Shown piece after piece: positions 7,144 through 9,025 of a DNA stretch of 9,025 nucleotides. A program made the translations under genes and the position numbers. Under the pieces are notes generated by a model, which ran no database searches, was not told where the DNA came from, and saw nothing but the letters and a program-made list of their open reading frames with translations. The stretch comes from an uncultured Alistipes sp. (lineage in GTDB: Bacteria; Bacteroidota; Bacteroidia; Bacteroidales; Rikenellaceae), in the NCBI GenBank assembly GCA_900550925.1, contig URTU01000078.1:1-9025 (forward strand), read 5' to 3'. The first letter of the stretch is position 1. Every line of letters begins with the position of its first letter.

Positions 7144-7174
7144 GACACGGAAAACAATCCGTGTCTTCGTTTTT
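7144..7174 (+). terminator. intrinsic terminator of the acidic-tail gene
   Basis: GACACGGA (7144-7151) pairs with TCCGTGTC (7158-7165) around a 6-nt loop and is followed by TTCGTTTTT. It begins 26 bp after the stop at 7118, which makes the acidic-tail gene a single-gene transcript. Confidence 0.88.
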
Positions 7175-7181
7175 AAAACAC

Positions 7182-7273
7182 ACGGTAACGATCTGGCGCG
7201 AACCACGGGAACAATCTGACGCGAACCACGGGAGCCTCTGGTGCGAACGCACGAGGACGATCAGACGCACAGA
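7182..7273. repeat. degenerate tandem repeat, four 23-bp units
   Basis: Four head-to-tail units start at 7182, 7205, 7228 and 7251. The consensus begins ACGGGAACGATCTG and ends ACGCGAACC. Units 1 and 2 agree at 20 of 23 positions. Unit 3 has lost one base in the middle and gained one near the end, and unit 4 is the most diverged. The array fills the space between the terminator at 7174 and the 5' flank of the NlpC/P60 gene. No open frame of interest uses it. Confidence 0.75.
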
Positions 7274-7304
7274 TTCGCTCATCGCACCATAACCAAACCC
7301 GATT

Positions 7305-7318
7305 CCGTACAATTACGG
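7305..7318. promoter_or_regulatory. short inverted repeat before the NlpC/P60 gene
   Basis: CCGTA (7305-7309) and TACGG (7314-7318) flank CAAT, 38 bp upstream of the ATG at 7356. No TAnnTTTG element is evident in this intergenic region, so the promoter cannot be placed. The site could be a small operator or leader hairpin, but five-base arms are weak evidence. Confidence 0.25.
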
Positions 7319-7355
7319 CTCGCCCAAAACAACATAACACGAAAGTTACACACGC

Positions 7356-8114
7356 ATGAAACGACTGACAGCAAATCTCGCCATTGCATTGTGCGCTGTC
7401 GCATCAGTGTCGCATATCAATGCTGTCATGGCCGTTCCGGCAGGTATCACCGTCCCGTCCGCCGCTCCATGCACCGATATTGATGCCGGACGCTTCAGCA
7501 TGGCATGCCAGGCGCCTTCCGGCCCAAACGCCACGGCCGACAACGACAATCCGGTTCGTGCCGACTCGCTCATCGAGTTCGCCGTACGGTATATCGGTAC
7601 ACCATACGGATACGGCGGAACGACCGAACGGTATTTCGACTGCTCGGGATTCACCGGCTTCGTATTCAACCGTTTCGGGATCGCAATACCACGTACGTCG
7701 CGCGACCAGTACACTTCGGGAGAATCGGTCACGGAGGGCGACTGGATGCCGGGTGATCTGGTATTTTTCGGCGGAAGGGCCCAATCCTCGTCAGTAAACC
7801 ATGTAGGCATCGTCGTCGGGACGCTCGACAACGGCTCGTTCGACTTCATCCACGCCAGCACCTCGAAAGGCGTCATCGTCAGCAATTCAGCCGAAAAATA
7901 CTATGCCGCACGTTATATCGGTGCCCGACGCCTCTTCGAGCCATATCAGAGCAGGGATGTATGGGAGTTGCTGACCGAACGCTTCAGCATAAATATCGAG
8001 CGTGGCGAGGAGCTGCATGCCATCGACGGCATCATAAAGCCCTACCAGCCCTCAAGCAAACAGGAGATCAAACGCCTGACAAAGCTCAAGCGGCGCTATT
8101 CATCACGTAAATAA
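7356..8114 (+). CDS. secreted NlpC/P60 family peptidoglycan hydrolase
   Basis: A 252-residue precursor with a signal peptide (MKRLTANLAIALCAVASVSH..., likely cleaved after A26 in AVMA). A low-complexity linker (27-66) leads to a C40 cysteine peptidase domain (about 70-195). The catalytic residues are visible: Cys96 in FDCSGF, His149 in NHVGIV, and the third polar residue His166 in FIHAST. The stretch GTPYGYGGTTE (81-91) and the MPGDLVFF strand (131-138) are also characteristic. By family, such enzymes cut the D-Glu-diaminopimelate (or similar) bond of peptide stems in the periplasm, for wall remodelling or recycling. After the domain, residues 196-252 form an extension ending in a basic cluster (KRLTKLKRRYSSRK, 239-252). 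No SH3b or LysM domain is present. The ATG at 7356 gives the signal peptide directly; there is no Shine-Dalgarno sequence. No terminator is obvious directly after the stop. Confidence 0.9.
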   Translation: MKRLTANLAIALCAVASVSHINAVMAVPAGITVPSAAPCTDIDAGRFSMACQAPSGPNATADNDNPVRADSLIEFAVRYIGTPYGYGGTTERYFDCSGFTGFVFNRFGIAIPRTSRDQYTSGESVTEGDWMPGDLVFFGGRAQSSSVNHVGIVVGTLDNGSFDFIHASTSKGVIVSNSAEKYYAARYIGARRLFEPYQSRDVWELLTERFSINIERGEELHAIDGIIKPYQPSSKQEIKRLTKLKRRYSSRK

Positions 8115-8354
8115 GCCCCACTCCGGCAAATATCGTTGCATCCTGCTCACCGACAGTTGTATTTTGCGTACAGCCGTTGCAGACTGTCTGCCGATCGTGG
8201 TATTCCGGTCCGAAGATTTTTGTTCACGACCCATACTGCCGGCCCGTAAATCCGATACCGTTCACCTCCACCGGCCGCCTGTCCCCTCTCGAAACGCACT
8301 TCCGGGCCCCAAGACCTGTCAACGCACTCCGAAGAACCAACACCCTGTATCCGC
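8115..8354. other. intergenic stretch, no gene seen
   Basis: This lies between the convergent NlpC/P60 and phosphofructokinase genes. The only frames are short, lack a start context and show no recognisable composition. I found no clear hairpin with a T tract for the plus strand, so the end of the NlpC/P60 transcript is unplaced. It may hold 3' untranslated sequence of the NlpC/P60 gene. Confidence 0.5.
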
Positions 8355-8398
8355 AAAAAAAATCCGGGGCCGCCGTATTTTCATACTGCAGCCCCGGA
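8355..8398 (-). terminator. intrinsic terminator of the phosphofructokinase gene
   Basis: TCCGGGGC (8363-8370) pairs with GCCCCGGA (8391-8398). Inside, GTAT (8375-8378) pairs with ATAC (8383-8386), giving a long stem with mismatches. On the minus strand it is followed by eight T (complement of the A tract 8355-8362). It starts about 30 bp beyond the stop codon at 8429. Confidence 0.9.
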
Positions 8399-8428
8399 CA
8401 AACTATATATTTCTAACGATCCTGTCGA

Positions 8429-9025
8429 TTACCAGTTCAGAATCTTGCGGAAGTCGTATTTCTCCGGATCGGCGACATACTTCTTTGCAGCCTCGTAATC
8501 GGCCTCGGTAATATAGTTGAGCAGATAGTTGACAACCTGCTTGAACTTGTCCGATTCGATGTTCACCAGACGGGGCGGAATCTTGCCCGTCTCGGGATCC
8601 TGAAGGTCCTTCAGATAGAGCGGCTGAACGTTTCCGGCAGGAGTTACGTAGACCATGCAGCCGGTCTTGCCCTCGCTGAAGAGCTTGTAGACGCCCATAC
8701 CCAGCTGCGAGCAGTAATCCAGGTCGTAGGCGATCGGGGTCTGGCAACGCACCTCGTAACCGATCTCCACCGGACGGGACTTGACCTTGATGCCGATCTC
8801 TTTCAGTTTGTTTTCGAGCATCTCGTTGAAGATGTGGGCCTTCGAAACCTTGCCCAGTTCGGGATGTCCGTGCTCGTCGTAGGTGAAGTGTACGCCCGAC
8901 TTGCGGATCTCCTCGTTCGACAGGGCGTGGAACACTCCCTCCGAAATCATCGCAACACCGTATTCGATACCCATGATCTTACGCTTGATGATCGACGAAA
9001 CAACCAGGTTGACGATCTTCTCGAC
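8429..9025 (-). CDS. pfp: pyrophosphate-dependent 6-phosphofructokinase (PFP), N-terminal part missing
   Basis: The last 198 residues of a phosphofructokinase of the long PPi-using group, which interconverts fructose 6-phosphate and fructose 1,6-bisphosphate in the cytoplasm. The frame is open to the right edge, so the true start lies outside the window; the Met at 8974 is internal. Visible marks are IEYGVAMISEG near the left of the fragment (the YGV..I.EG segment of the family), the sugar-phosphate-binding GYEVR (fragment residues 89-93), and DLDYCSQLGMGVYKLFSEGKTG after it (102-121). The C-terminal YITEADYEAAKKYVADPEKYDFRKIL is also like long PFPs. The catalytic GGDDS/TGDD motifs, which would decide PPi against ATP, are not in the window. 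The choice of PFP therefore rests on overall likeness and on Bacteroidetes commonly having this type. The gene ends just before a strong terminator. Confidence 0.87.
   Translation of the reverse strand, partial: VEKIVNLVVSSIIKRKIMGIEYGVAMISEGVFHALSNEEIRKSGVHFTYDEHGHPELGKVSKAHIFNEMLENKLKEIGIKVKSRPVEIGYEVRCQTPIAYDLDYCSQLGMGVYKLFSEGKTGCMVYVTPAGNVQPLYLKDLQDPETGKIPPRLVNIESDKFKQVVNYLLNYITEADYEAAKKYVADPEKYDFRKILNW

Noticed and set aside
7182..7273. The 23-bp repeats as a CRISPR array
   Set aside because: The units are directly adjacent with no unique spacers, they are degenerate, and no cas gene is nearby.
8147..8356. A 69-codon minus-strand frame between the NlpC/P60 and PFP genes
   Set aside because: It begins at the A tract of the PFP terminator, so transcription should have stopped, and its sequence shows no recognisable feature.

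Overview
The window looks like a piece of a Bacteroidetes chromosome, most likely Alistipes or another member of Rikenellaceae. This rests on four things: a fairly GC-rich sequence, a Bacteroidetes-type TonB-dependent outer-membrane receptor, -7 promoter elements of the Bacteroidetes form TAnnTTTG, and near absence of Shine-Dalgarno sequences. The genus is an inference. The lineage call is stronger. I see no mobile element, CRISPR array, tRNA or rRNA.

Layout from left to right: (1) positions 1-2327 (+) hold the 3' part of a TonB-dependent receptor-like outer-membrane protein. (2) About 200 bp follow, with a short tandem repeat and a strong minus-strand terminator. (3) A minus-strand run reads ligA (6586-4364), dapA (4243-3350) and a secreted DUF4919-like protein (3250-2528), and ends at that terminator. 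(4) A 202-bp divergent intergenic region carries a clear -7 element for ligA, another for the rightward gene, and two dyad-symmetric sites. (5) A small plus-strand gene (6789-7118) encodes a 109-residue protein with a very acidic tail, followed by a good intrinsic terminator. (6) A 23-bp degenerate tandem repeat lies upstream of a secreted NlpC/P60 hydrolase gene (7356-8114, +). (7) About 310 bp with no gene end in a minus-strand terminator. (8) The 3' end of a pyrophosphate-type 6-phosphofructokinase gene (8429 to beyond 9025, minus) runs off the right edge.

Most genes are housekeeping: DNA joining (LigA), the first committed step of the diaminopimelate/lysine branch (DapA), wall remodelling (NlpC/P60) and glycolysis (PFP). 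DapA supplies diaminopimelate for peptidoglycan, the substrate class that NlpC/P60 enzymes cut, but nothing here shows they are co-regulated. The window does not contain a convincing new multi-gene system. The items most worth a second look are the acidic-tailed small protein with its two-dyad promoter, the long LigA C-terminal tail ending in a sliding-clamp-like motif, and the 23-bp tandem repeat before the NlpC/P60 gene.
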